Source: Streptomyces coacervatus
GTDB lineage: Bacteria > Actinomycetota > Actinomycetes > Streptomycetales > Streptomycetaceae
Reading direction: 5' to 3'
NCBI RefSeq assembly: GCF_029223485.1
Contig: NZ_JARHTP010000005.1
Location: 186,001-250,000 of the forward strand
Length of the DNA: 64,000 nucleotides
Shown here: positions 24,925-33,039 of the stretch, in pieces
Position numbering within the stretch: position 1 is the stretch's first letter
How the letters are laid out: each line of letters opens with the position of its first letter
The notes under the pieces: generated by a model
The model's database searches: none
Told to the model about the DNA's origin: nothing
What the model saw: the letters and a program-made list of their open reading frames with translations, nothing else
Position numbers and translations under genes: made by a program

Positions 24925-25530
24925 ATGCGCAAAAAGACCAAGTGGTACGCCGCCGCGCTCGGAATCACCACGGCAGGAGCCTTCGTGCTCTCCGCCGGAG
25001 GTGCGAGCGGCCACGGCTACACCGACCTCCCCATCAGCAGGCAGAAGCTCTGCCAGAACGGCACCGTGACCAACTGCGGCGAGATCCAGTACGAGCCGCA
25101 GAGCGTCGAGGGCCCCAAGGGCTTCCCTGCCGCGGGACCGGCCGACGGCGCCATCTGCTCCGGCGGCAACTCCCGCTTCTCCCAGCTCGACAGCCCGAAG
25201 ACCCCGTCGGGCGGCGCCTGGCCCACCACCAAGGTCACGGGCGGCCAGAGCTACACGTTCCGCTGGCAGTTCACCGCCATGCACGCCACCACCGACTTCA
25301 AGTACTACGTCACCAAGCAGGGCTGGAACCAGAACCACAACCTGGCTCGCTCGGACCTCAACACCACACCGTTCCTGACCGTTCCCTACAACGGCCAGCG
25401 TCCCCCGGCCACCCTCTCCCACAGCGGCACACTGCCGTCCGGGCTGAGCGGCCACCACGTCATCGTCGCCGTATGGACGATCGCAGACACGGGCAACGCG
25501 TTCTACGCCTGCTCCGACGTCACGTTCTGA
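24925..25530 (+). CDS. AA10 lytic polysaccharide monooxygenase
   Basis: A 201-residue secreted copper enzyme that oxidatively cuts chitin or cellulose. The signal peptide (1-29, ending GGASG) leaves His30 as the mature N-terminus, the first arm of the histidine brace; His120 in TAMHATTDF is the second. WTIADTGNAFYACSDVTF near the end carries the axial Phe. Cys pairs are present. No carbohydrate-binding module is attached. It lies 4.4 kb from cslA; I recall an LPMO (LpmP) near the csl cluster in S. coelicolor, and this may be that gene. A DasR-type site upstream points to control by amino sugars. Confidence 0.9.
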   Translation: MRKKTKWYAAALGITTAGAFVLSAGGASGHGYTDLPISRQKLCQNGTVTNCGEIQYEPQSVEGPKGFPAAGPADGAICSGGNSRFSQLDSPKTPSGGAWPTTKVTGGQSYTFRWQFTAMHATTDFKYYVTKQGWNQNHNLARSDLNTTPFLTVPYNGQRPPATLSHSGTLPSGLSGHHVIVAVWTIADTGNAFYACSDVTF

Positions 25531-25536
25531 ACCGCC

Positions 25537-25576
25537 GCAGATCTCTGAGCATTACTGCGGATCTCTGAGCATTACT
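25537..25576. repeat. 20-bp tandem repeat, two units
   Basis: Unit GC(A/G)GATCTCTGAGCATTACT at 25537-25556 and 25557-25576, differing at one base. It lies between the LPMO stop and the next gene and is A+T-rich for this region. Role unknown. Confidence 0.85.
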
Positions 25577-25645
25577 TGAGTCAGGCCCGCTTCCCCTGGG
25601 GGTAGGTTCCCCACACCAGCAGTACCTGACCTCGGGGGAAGCATC

Positions 25646-26170
25646 ATGGACCTCTTCTTCTACCTCATCCCCGGCCTCATCCTGGCCCTCGTCCTCTTCG
25701 GTGCGTACCGGGTGCTGCGCCGCTCGCTGCAGATACGCAGCGCCTGGAACAGCGGGCTGACGGCCGAGGGGCGCTGTCTGCGCATGTTCACGACGACCCA
25801 CGGCGGCAGCGGCGACTCGTCCGTGAGCACCACGCTGCACCACGTCTACGAGTTCACCGCGCGCGACGGCCGCGTCGTCCGCTTCGAGGAGGAGAACGGC
25901 TCCGGGACGATCCTCGAGGGCGACTTCGTCACCGTCTACTACGCCGAGGGCGCCGACGTCGTCGCCACGGCCAAGGCTCCCCGCCGGGGCGCGCTGGCCG
26001 CGGGCACCATCGCCATCCTGGCGTTCCTCGGGGTGATCGCGGTGTTCTGCATCGGCTTCATGGTCACGTTCCATGAGATGTCCGACGCCTTCGGCGGCTT
26101 CGGTTTCGGCAGCGGCACCGACGACACCACCAACACCGTCGTCGTCGACGGCGTCACGATGACCCCGTGA
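25646..26170 (+). CDS. DUF3592-like membrane protein
   Basis: A 174-residue protein with an N-terminal helix (about 4-24), a beta-rich domain (about 33-110: AEGRCLRMFTTTHGG, HHVYEFTARDGRVVRFEE, GDFVTVYYAEG) typical of DUF3592, a second helix (about 118-142) and a short Gly/Thr-rich tail. Both ends of the middle domain are membrane-flanked. The function of the family is unknown. GGGGGAAGC precedes the ATG. Confidence 0.75.
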   Translation: MDLFFYLIPGLILALVLFGAYRVLRRSLQIRSAWNSGLTAEGRCLRMFTTTHGGSGDSSVSTTLHHVYEFTARDGRVVRFEEENGSGTILEGDFVTVYYAEGADVVATAKAPRRGALAAGTIAILAFLGVIAVFCIGFMVTFHEMSDAFGGFGFGSGTDDTTNTVVVDGVTMTP

Positions 26171-26210
26171 CCCTCCACATCTGACGGACCATCAACTACC
26201 GTGCGCCGTC

Positions 26211-27875
26211 ATGGAGTCCAGGGAGTCCACCAGGCGTACGGTCGCGGAACTCGTAGCCGAGCGGTGGGGTGATCACCGCCCAGGCCTGTGGTGCGAGGAC
26301 CTGGTCCTCACCCACCACGAGACGGCCGCCGGCGCCGCGGCCCGCGCGGCCCTGCTGGCCGACCTGCTGCCACCTGGAGCCGAGCCGCACGTGGGCGTGC
26401 TGCTCGACAACACCCCCGAATATCCACTGTGGTTGGGCGCCGCGGCACTGGCGGGAGCGGCGGTCGCCGGGATCAACCCCACCCGCCGGGGCCCGGAACT
26501 GGCCCGCGACATCCTGCACACCGAGTGCCGACTCGTCATCACCGGGCACACCCACCTCCCGCTCCTCTCAGGCCTCCAACTCCCGGGCGTACGGCTCCTG
26601 TTGACCGACAGCCAGGAGTACGAGGACCTCCTCGCCCCGTATACGACCGCTGAACCGGACGCCTCCCGGGCCACCCCCGACGACCGCCTCCTCCTCTACT
26701 TCACCTCGGGCTCCACGGGCGCACCCAAGGCCGCGATCTGCAGCCAGGGCCGGCTGGCCGCCGCGGGCGCGTCCCTCGTCGGTCAGTTCGGGGTGCGTCG
26801 CGAGGACGTGCACTACATCTGCATGCCGATGTTCCACGGCAATGCGGTGATCGCCGACTGGGCGCCCGCGCTCGCGGCCGGGGCGGGCGTGGCGCTGCGG
26901 CGGCGCTTCTCGGCGTCGGGGTTCCTGGCGGACGTACGGAAGTACGGGGCGACGTACTTCACGTATGTAGGGCGGGCCGTGCAGTACATCCTGGCCACCG
27001 AGGAGCGCGCGGACGACCGGGACAACCCGCTCCGGCTCGGCTTCGGCACGGAGGCGGGGGCGGTGGACGCGGCGGCCTTCGAGCGACGGTTCGGGGTGCG
27101 GCTGGTCGAGGGGTACGGGTCGTCGGAGGGCGGGGCGGCCGTGCAGTGGTCGCCGGGGACGCCGCCGGGGGCGGTGGGGCGGGCGGCGCCCGGCCTCGTC
27201 GTACTCGATCCGCACACGCGCAAGGAGTGCCCGCCCGCCGCCTTCGACCCGGCCGGGCTGCTGCTCAACGGGGACGAGGCCATAGGGGAGCTGGTGAACC
27301 AGGGGCCCAACCCCTTCGAGGGCTACTGGCGCAACCCCGCGGCGGAGGCCGAGCGGCGGCACGACGGCTGGTACTGGACCGGCGACCTCTTCTACCGGGA
27401 CGCCGACGGCTACCTCTACTTCGCCGGCCGCTCCGACGACCGCCTCCGCGTCGACAGCGAGAACCTGGCCGCCGCGATGATCGAGAACATCCTCGCCCGG
27501 TACGAGGGTGCCGACGCGGTCGCCGTGTACGCGGTGCCGGATCCGGTGACCGGGGACCAGGTGATGGCGGCGATCGCGGGGAGCTTCGACCCGGCGGACT
27601 TCGCCGGCTTCCTGGCCGCCCAGCCCGACCTCGGGACGAAGATGGCGCCCCGGTTCGTACGGGTCGTGGAACGAATGCCGGTCACGGCCACGAACAAGAT
27701 CCACCGGGCGAAGCTCAGGAGGGAGGGGTTCCGGTGCGCCGATCCGGTGTGGTGGCGCCCGCCCGGCCAGCGGACGTACCGCCCGCTCGCCCCGGAGGAC
27801 GCCGAAGGGCCCCTCGCTCGCACGAGAGGCCCTTCCGATGTGCGCCGCCAGGGACTCGAACCCCGGACCCGCTGA
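26211..27875 (+). CDS. Acyl-CoA synthetase (AMP-binding); 3' end runs antisense into tRNA-Lys
   Basis: A 554-residue adenylate-forming enzyme that activates a carboxylic acid with ATP and CoA. P-loop LYFTSGSTGAPKA, the EGYGSSEGG motif, YWTGDLFYRD and GRSDDRLR are present, and the catalytic Lys is in ATNKIHRAKL. The protein normally would end soon after that Lys. Here the frame continues about 45 codons through the terminator (27804-27835) and 35 bases into the tRNA gene on the other strand, ending QGLEPRTR. The extra tail may be an accident of the tRNA's arrival. No clear ribosome site precedes the ATG, so the message may be leaderless. Confidence 0.85.
   Translation: MESRESTRRTVAELVAERWGDHRPGLWCEDLVLTHHETAAGAAARAALLADLLPPGAEPHVGVLLDNTPEYPLWLGAAALAGAAVAGINPTRRGPELARDILHTECRLVITGHTHLPLLSGLQLPGVRLLLTDSQEYEDLLAPYTTAEPDASRATPDDRLLLYFTSGSTGAPKAAICSQGRLAAAGASLVGQFGVRREDVHYICMPMFHGNAVIADWAPALAAGAGVALRRRFSASGFLADVRKYGATYFTYVGRAVQYILATEERADDRDNPLRLGFGTEAGAVDAAAFERRFGVRLVEGYGSSEGGAAVQWSPGTPPGAVGRAAPGLVVLDPHTRKECPPAAFDPAGLLLNGDEAIGELVNQGPNPFEGYWRNPAAEAERRHDGWYWTGDLFYRDADGYLYFAGRSDDRLRVDSENLAAAMIENILARYEGADAVAVYAVPDPVTGDQVMAAIAGSFDPADFAGFLAAQPDLGTKMAPRFVRVVERMPVTATNKIHRAKLRREGFRCADPVWWRPPGQRTYRPLAPEDAEGPLARTRGPSDVRRQGLEPRTR
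27804..27835 (-). terminator. Terminator of tRNA-Lys copy 2, inside acyl-CoA synthetase tail
   Basis: Arms GAAGGGCCCCTCG and CGAGAGGCCCTTC (13 bp, one mismatch) with a six-base loop, five bases downstream of the tRNA 3' end. It lies inside the 3' end of the coding region on the opposite strand. Confidence 0.75.
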
Positions 27876-27914
27876 TTAAGAGTCAGCTGCTCTAACCAAC
27901 TGAGCTAGCGGCGC
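27841..27914 (-). tRNA. tRNA-Lys (anticodon CTT), copy 2
   Basis: Sequence identical over all 74 bases to the copies at 21971 and 42153. Its 5' flank differs from theirs. Its 3' half is overlapped by the end of the acyl-CoA synthetase frame on the plus strand (27841-27875). Confidence 0.95.
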
Positions 27915-28026
27915 ATGACTCTCGCCGACCACTTGGTGCATCCCTCGTGGGCGGCGACGAAGAAAATAGTACCTGGTCCGGAGGGGTGCTTCTGACCACC
28001 GGCCGGTGTACTGCGGATGGCGTGCT

Positions 28027-28785
28027 CTAGATCGCCAGGGACAGCAGTACCGGCGCCGCGTTCCGGTTCAGGGTGTCCGCGGCCTGGCGGAGGCGGTGGG
28101 CGTCCTCGACCGGGAGGGAGAGGGCCAGGCAGCCGACCGCGGAGCCTGCGCTGATCGGGACGGCCGCGCAGACCGTGCCGACCGCGTACTCCTGGAGGTC
28201 GAGGTGGGGCACGGTGGGCGGCTGGGACTCCAGGCGGGAGAGCAGGAGCCGGTCGCTGGTGATGGTGCGCGAGGTGAGACGGGCCAGCTTGTGGCGGGAG
28301 AGGTGGTCGCGCCGGCTGTTGTGGTCGAGCTGGCCCAGGAGGCTCTTGCCGATGGCGGTGGCGTGGGCGGAGTACCGGAAGTCGACCCACTCGTTGACCA
28401 CCGGGGTGGTCGGGCCGTCGGCGTACTGGGCGATCTTGACCTCGCCGTCGACGTACCGGCTCAGGTACACGGCCGCGCCGACCGAGTCGCGCAGCCGGTC
28501 CAGGGTGCGCTGGAGCTTGTCGCGCAGTGCCTGTTCACGGCCCTGTGCGGAGCCGAGGCGGGTGAGGGCGTCGCCCGTGACGTACGCCCCTTCGGCGACC
28601 TGCTCGACGTAGCCCTCGCGGCGCAGCATCCTCAGAAGCGTGGTCAGCCGCTCCGGGGTGAGGCCGGTGAGCCGGGCGAGCTCGGTGTCGGTGACTCCGG
28701 TGGTGTGCCGCGCCACGGTCTCCAGGACGCGCAGGGCGTCCTGGGCCGAGTGGTTCGGCACGGTCGGCTCGTGCTTCAGCGCCAC
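28027..28785 (-). CDS. IclR-family transcriptional regulator
   Basis: A 252-residue regulator with an N-terminal wHTH (about 15-75: TELARLTGLTPERLTTLLRMLRREGYV) and a C-terminal GAF-like ligand domain (ATAIGKSLLGQL, TVCAAVPISAGSAVGCLALSLPV). It starts at GTG with GGGGG upstream. It lies downstream of the ABC transporter genes on the same strand, separated by 294 bases, and is the only regulator in the locus, so it probably controls the importer and the associated catabolic genes. The effector is likely the imported compound or a product. Confidence 0.87.
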   Translation of the reverse strand: MALKHEPTVPNHSAQDALRVLETVARHTTGVTDTELARLTGLTPERLTTLLRMLRREGYVEQVAEGAYVTGDALTRLGSAQGREQALRDKLQRTLDRLRDSVGAAVYLSRYVDGEVKIAQYADGPTTPVVNEWVDFRYSAHATAIGKSLLGQLDHNSRRDHLSRHKLARLTSRTITSDRLLLSRLESQPPTVPHLDLQEYAVGTVCAAVPISAGSAVGCLALSLPVEDAHRLRQAADTLNRNAAPVLLSLAI

Positions 28786-29079
28786 GGTGGTCCCCCTGCG
28801 CTCGCTCTACAACTGGGCCGTAGTCCGGACAGCGAATCTCTTCCACGATAACGGTCAAGCGGCTTGTTGTGAGCGGTTGTTGACGAGATTGCGACCCCGG
28901 TGCACGGCTCTCAGCAGGGGCGGAGACACTCTGGCATATGCGCCCGTCATGCCCCGGGGCCCGGACCTCGGAGATTGAACCGTGTTCAACCCCTGAAGCG
29001 GCGACATCGCGCCGAGAATTTTTCCGGGCCCGGGGCGGGACGGTCACCTGCTGTGGGAGCTTCTTCCCGGGCAGATCAG

Positions 29080-29919
29080 TTACAGAACCGCGCTCAGGAA
29101 TTGCCGAGTGCGCTCGTGGTCCGGCTCGGTGAATATCTTCTGCGGCGAACCGGACTCGATCACCCGGCCCGCGTCGAACATGAGGACCTCGTCGGAAATG
29201 TCCCGGGCGAAGTTCATCTCGTGGGTGACGCAGAGCATCGTGATGTCCGTCGTGTGCGCGATGTCGCGCAGCACGTCCAGCACCCCGGCCACCAGCTCGG
29301 GGTCGAGCGCGGAGGTGACCTCGTCTAGCAGGAGCACCTGGGGGCGCATGGCGAGGGCGCGGGCGATGGCGACGCGCTGCTGCTGGCCGCCGGAGAGCTG
29401 GGTCGGGTACTTGTCCGCGTGTTCGGTCAGATCGACCAGGTCGAGCAGCTCGCGCGCCCGCTCCTCGGCCTCGTCCTTGGACAGGCCGAGGACATGCACC
29501 GGGGCTTCGGTGATGTTCCGCATGACCTTCATGTTGGGGAACAGGTTGAACTGCTGGAACACCATGCCGATGTTCTTGCGCACCTCACGGACGTGCTTCT
29601 CGCCGGCCGGGACGAGCCCGCCGTTGCGCTCCTCGTGCGTGAGGTAATCGCCGCCGACCCTGATGGAGCCCTCGTCGGGCGTCGTCAGGGTCATCAGCAG
29701 CCGCAGGATCGTGGTCTTGCCCGATCCGGACGGGCCGATCAGCGTGACGTGCTTGCCGGACGAGACGGTGAAGTCCAGGGAATCGAGGACGGTGTTGGCC
29801 CCGAAGCGCTTGGTGACCTTGTCGAAGCGGATCAGCTCGCTGCCGTCCACCGCGGGATTGGCCGTTTCCTTCGAGTCGTTGGCGGGACTTTCTTTCGAGA
29901 GGCTGTTGTCAGCGGACAA
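29080..29919 (-). CDS. ehuA: Ehu-type amino-acid ABC transporter ATPase
   Basis: A 279-residue polar-amino-acid-type ATPase: Walker A GPSGSGKT, LSGGQQQRVAIARALAM, Walker B VLLLDEVTSALDPE and HEMNFARDISDEV switch region. A non-conserved Ser/Asn-rich leader of about 30 residues precedes the domain. It appears to start at a TTG that overlaps the permease stop by 11 bases; a GTG at 29850 is the alternative. It is last in the order binding protein, permease, permease, ATPase. The name follows the binding protein's likeness to EhuB. Confidence 0.8.
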   Translation of the reverse strand: MSADNSLSKESPANDSKETANPAVDGSELIRFDKVTKRFGANTVLDSLDFTVSSGKHVTLIGPSGSGKTTILRLLMTLTTPDEGSIRVGGDYLTHEERNGGLVPAGEKHVREVRKNIGMVFQQFNLFPNMKVMRNITEAPVHVLGLSKDEAEERARELLDLVDLTEHADKYPTQLSGGQQQRVAIARALAMRPQVLLLDEVTSALDPELVAGVLDVLRDIAHTTDITMLCVTHEMNFARDISDEVLMFDAGRVIESGSPQKIFTEPDHERTRQFLSAVL

Positions 29920-30559
29920 GACGACGCTCCAGGACTCGCAGGAGAAGGGACGCAGGGTAGGCGATGACGATGAAGGCGATGCCGACGATCGTGATGGGCT
30001 CGACCGTGTGGAACGTCTGGGCGGAGTACTGCCGCGCCTCGCCCAGCATCTCCAGCACGCCGATCACGAAGATCATCGGCGTGTCCTTGAGCATCGCGAC
30101 GACGTAGTTGCCCAGTGCCGGTACGACGCGCCTGATCGCCTGCGGCAGGATCACCGCGAACCACGTGCGTGTGCGGGGCAGGTTGAGCGCCGTGGCCGCC
30201 TCCCACTGGCCCGCGGGTACGCCGTCGATGCCGGCGCGGTACACCTCCGCGGTGTACGTCGAGTAGTGCAGGCCCAGGCCGATCACGCCGGTGGTGAGCG
30301 CCGAGAGCGTGAGCCCCCACTCGGGCAGCACATAGAAGAGGAAGAACAGCTGCACCAGCAGCGGGGTGTTCCGTACGAACTCGGTGACCGCCATCACCGG
30401 CCAGCGCACCGCGGCGTGCTCCGAGCGCTGCATCATGGCCCACACCAGGCCGAGGGCGAAGGCGAGCACGGCGCCGAGCGCCAGTGCCTCAAGGGTGATC
30501 AGCAGGCCGTGCCAGAACATCGGCATGAAGTCGCCGACCGCGTTCCAGTCCCACTTCAC
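29909..30559 (-). CDS. ehuD: Ehu-type ABC transporter permease (EhuD-like)
   Basis: A 216-residue HisM-type permease with five helices. TEFVRNTPLLVQLFFLFYVLP is the signature of polar amino-acid permeases, and GQWEAATALNLPRTRTWFAVILPQA is the ATPase-docking loop. It starts with GTG overlapping the preceding permease stop (GTGA). The normal length and intact motifs indicate function. Confidence 0.83.
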   Translation of the reverse strand: MKWDWNAVGDFMPMFWHGLLITLEALALGAVLAFALGLVWAMMQRSEHAAVRWPVMAVTEFVRNTPLLVQLFFLFYVLPEWGLTLSALTTGVIGLGLHYSTYTAEVYRAGIDGVPAGQWEAATALNLPRTRTWFAVILPQAIRRVVPALGNYVVAMLKDTPMIFVIGVLEMLGEARQYSAQTFHTVEPITIVGIAFIVIAYPASLLLRVLERRLVR

Positions 30560-31311
30560 TGGGCAGCACCTCCGCCGGGAGTCGCGCCCGAGCGCGCGAA
30601 GTCGTTCAGCCTGCTGCCGGTCATCCGGGCCCGCAGGCCCTCGCGCTGCTGCGGGGCCTGGCCGATGCCGGCCTTGGCGTGCCGCTCCACGACGCGCATG
30701 CCGCGGGTGAGGATGAACGCCAGCACGAAGTACATGACGAGGATGATCGTGTAGACGGGCGCGCTCTGACCGGTGGCGTTGCGCACCAGTGAGGCGCCGA
30801 AGGTGATGTCGCCGACGCCCATGATCGAGACCAGGGCGCTGCCCTTGAGCATCTCGATGAGCAGGTTGTTGAACGGCGGGACCATCCCCGGCCAGGCCTG
30901 CGGCAGGATGATCTTGCGCAGTTGCTGGGCGGGGCTGAAGCCGAGCGCGACGCCTGCCTCGCGCTGGGCCGGCGCCACCGCTTTGACGGCGCCGCGTACG
31001 ACCTCCGAGCCGTATGCGCCGTAACTCAGGCCCAGGGCCAGCACGGCGGCCCACATCGGGACCAGCTGCCAGCCGAAGCCGATCGGCAGCACGAAGAAGA
31101 TCCAGAACATCAGGATCAGCGCGGAGGTGCCGCGGAAGATCTCGAAGTACGCGCCGGAGAGGAAGCGCACGATCCACAGTCGGTGGGTGCGCGCCAGGCC
31201 GATGACAAAGGCCACCACGGCGGCGAGCGCGGCGCTGTAGACGGTGAGCTGGACGGTGATCCATATACCGTTGAGGAGGAGTTTCCACAAACCCCAGCTG
31301 ATTTCGCTCAT
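30556..31311 (-). CDS. ehuC: Ehu-type ABC transporter permease (EhuC-like)
   Basis: A 251-residue HisM-type permease: FEIFRGTSALILMFWIFFVLP motif and AQREAGVALGFSPAQQLRKIILPQA docking loop. The C-terminal tail of about 45 residues is charged. The ATG overlaps the binding-protein stop (ATGA). It forms the membrane channel together with the following permease. Confidence 0.83.
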   Translation of the reverse strand: MSEISWGLWKLLLNGIWITVQLTVYSAALAAVVAFVIGLARTHRLWIVRFLSGAYFEIFRGTSALILMFWIFFVLPIGFGWQLVPMWAAVLALGLSYGAYGSEVVRGAVKAVAPAQREAGVALGFSPAQQLRKIILPQAWPGMVPPFNNLLIEMLKGSALVSIMGVGDITFGASLVRNATGQSAPVYTIILVMYFVLAFILTRGMRVVERHAKAGIGQAPQQREGLRARMTGSRLNDFARSGATPGGGAAQ

Positions 31312-32255
31312 GGCTTGCACTTCTCCTTGGCGGTGATGGTCGTCATCTGGTCCTTCGTGAATCCGAAGGGCCGCATGATCTCCAGGAGTTCGCCGCTCCG
31401 CTTCATCTTGTGCAGCTCGCGGTTGTAGGCATCACGGAGATGGGTCTCCGGGCTGCGGAAGGCGAAGGCGCCAACGTCGATGACCGGCTTTCCCTTCATG
31501 TACGGCGTGACTTCCGGTGTGCCCTCCGCCTTCGTGGAGTTGGTCTCCTGTACGACATTGCGGACGGTGACCGCCGTGCCGACGAAGACATCGACACGGC
31601 CCTGCTCGACCGCGAGGAGGCCGGCCAGCTGGTCGGGCAGGGTCGTGATGTGCTCGACCCCGGCCTCCTTGGCGTAGTCGATCTCCGCGTAGCCGAGGCC
31701 GGTGGCCATCCTGGCGCCGGTCCTGGCGATGTCCTTGTACGTGCGGAGGTTCTTCGGATTTCCCTTCGGCACGATGAAGGAATCGAGCATCTGGTATTCG
31801 GGGTCGGCGAAAATTACCTGACCGCAGCGCTCCGGAGTGATGTACATGCCGGCCGCAACGCAGTCGAACTGAAGGGAATTCAGGCCGGTGATGAGCGAGC
31901 CGAATTCGGTCGCGAACGGCTCTACGTGGTCGACCCCGAGTCGCTTGAAAATGCGCTCGGCGACGGCCGGCGCCTCGCCCGTCATCTTCCCGTCCTTGCC
32001 GATGTAACCGAAGGGCTGTTCGCCCGCCAGGCCCAGCCGGACCACGCCTTTCGCCCGCAGTTGATCCAGTAGCTGCCCGCCGTCGCCGGTGTCGGCCGTC
32101 GCCACCCTGCTGCATGCGCTCGTGGCGCCCATCGTGCCCACCGCGCCGAGCGCCGCTACCCCCGCGAGCAGCGAGCGGCGCCGTATGCCTTTTGCGTCGC
32201 TTCTTGTGTCGTTTCTTGTGTCGCTTCCTGAGTTCTTGCCCTGTGGTGGAGCCAT
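31308..32255 (-). CDS. ehuB: Ehu-type substrate-binding lipoprotein
   Basis: A 315-residue binding protein. The N-terminus has a repeated Asp-Thr-Arg/Ser-Asp segment, a twin-arginine-like RRRSLL (25-30) and lipobox TSAC (Cys48), so Tat export as a lipoprotein is likely. The mature part matches EhuB features: GVVRLGLAGEQPFGYI, TGEAPAVAERIF, EFGSLITGLNS, FDCVAAGMYITPERC. EhuB binds ectoine and hydroxyectoine in Sinorhizobium; the ligand here is unproven. First gene of the transporter operon. No ectoine-degrading core genes (hydrolase, deacetylase) are nearby, so another ligand is possible. Confidence 0.82.
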   Translation of the reverse strand: MAPPQGKNSGSDTRNDTRSDAKGIRRRSLLAGVAALGAVGTMGATSACSRVATADTGDGGQLLDQLRAKGVVRLGLAGEQPFGYIGKDGKMTGEAPAVAERIFKRLGVDHVEPFATEFGSLITGLNSLQFDCVAAGMYITPERCGQVIFADPEYQMLDSFIVPKGNPKNLRTYKDIARTGARMATGLGYAEIDYAKEAGVEHITTLPDQLAGLLAVEQGRVDVFVGTAVTVRNVVQETNSTKAEGTPEVTPYMKGKPVIDVGAFAFRSPETHLRDAYNRELHKMKRSGELLEIMRPFGFTKDQMTTITAKEKCKP

Positions 32256-32455
32256 GGGCGCGCGTCTACCCAGACCGATTGCACGTATGCCGTGTCAGTG
32301 TCAGCCTGCCCTTCGGCATGTTCTTGCAGGTCCCAGCCGTACTTGTGCGGCTTTGTCACCAGAGGTCACGCGTGGCGTCCTCCTGTGCGGGCACCAAGAG
32401 TCTTGTGGGTGGGGGCGCGGCATACATGGCTGAAAGCAGTTCCACAGGAGGGCAC

Positions 32456-32950
32456 ATGGCTGACCGTCACATCGAAGTCTCGCTGGTCAAGCGGGGCGTC
32501 CACTGCACGGCGAAGCTCCTCGACGAGCGCGCGCCGCACACCTGCGCTGCGGTGTGGGACGCCCTTCCGCTGAGTGGCGACGTCTACCACGCCAAATACG
32601 CACGCAATGAGATCTACGCGCTCTTCCCGCCGTTCGCCGACCGGGAGCCGCCCCTGGAGAACCCGACGGTCACGCCCATCCCCGGCGACCTCTGCTACTT
32701 CTCCTTCGCCGGCACGGAGCTGGGCACCAAGGCCTACGGCTACGACACCGACGTACGGCCCGGCACCACGGTCGTCGACCTCGCCCTCTTCTACGAGCGC
32801 AACAACCTGCTGCTCAACGGGGACGTGGGCTGGGTCCCGGGCATCGTCTGGGGCCAGGTGGTCGAGGGCCTCGACGCGATGGCCGAGGCCTGCAACGACT
32901 TGTGGCGGTCGGGGGCGGCGGGGGAGACGCTTCGGTTTCGGCGGGCGTGA
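32456..32950 (+). CDS. DUF3830-family protein
   Basis: A 164-residue protein. The sequence VDLALFYERNNLLLNGDVGWVPGIVWGQVVEG and the GDVYHAKYARNEIYALFP region match DUF3830, a cyclophilin-like family of unknown activity often found beside Ehu-type importers and isomerases. Start at the ATG at 32456, with GGAGGG upstream; an earlier ATG at 32426 is possible. It is divergent from ehuB. A catalytic or ligand-binding role in the catabolic locus is inference. Confidence 0.75.
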   Translation: MADRHIEVSLVKRGVHCTAKLLDERAPHTCAAVWDALPLSGDVYHAKYARNEIYALFPPFADREPPLENPTVTPIPGDLCYFSFAGTELGTKAYGYDTDVRPGTTVVDLALFYERNNLLLNGDVGWVPGIVWGQVVEGLDAMAEACNDLWRSGAAGETLRFRRA

Positions 32951-33039
32951 AGGGCTGAATCGTCGGTGAAGAGTCACCGCCGAAGGCTGTAGCTGAAAGT
33001 CGGCGCCGCTGCCGCTGTCGAAGTACCCCGGGACGTGAC

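Noticed and set aside
28786..29079. Strong terminator after ehuA
   Set aside because: A CCGGGCCCGG palindrome near 29030 lies next to an A/T run, but the T run is on the wrong side for the minus-strand transcript.
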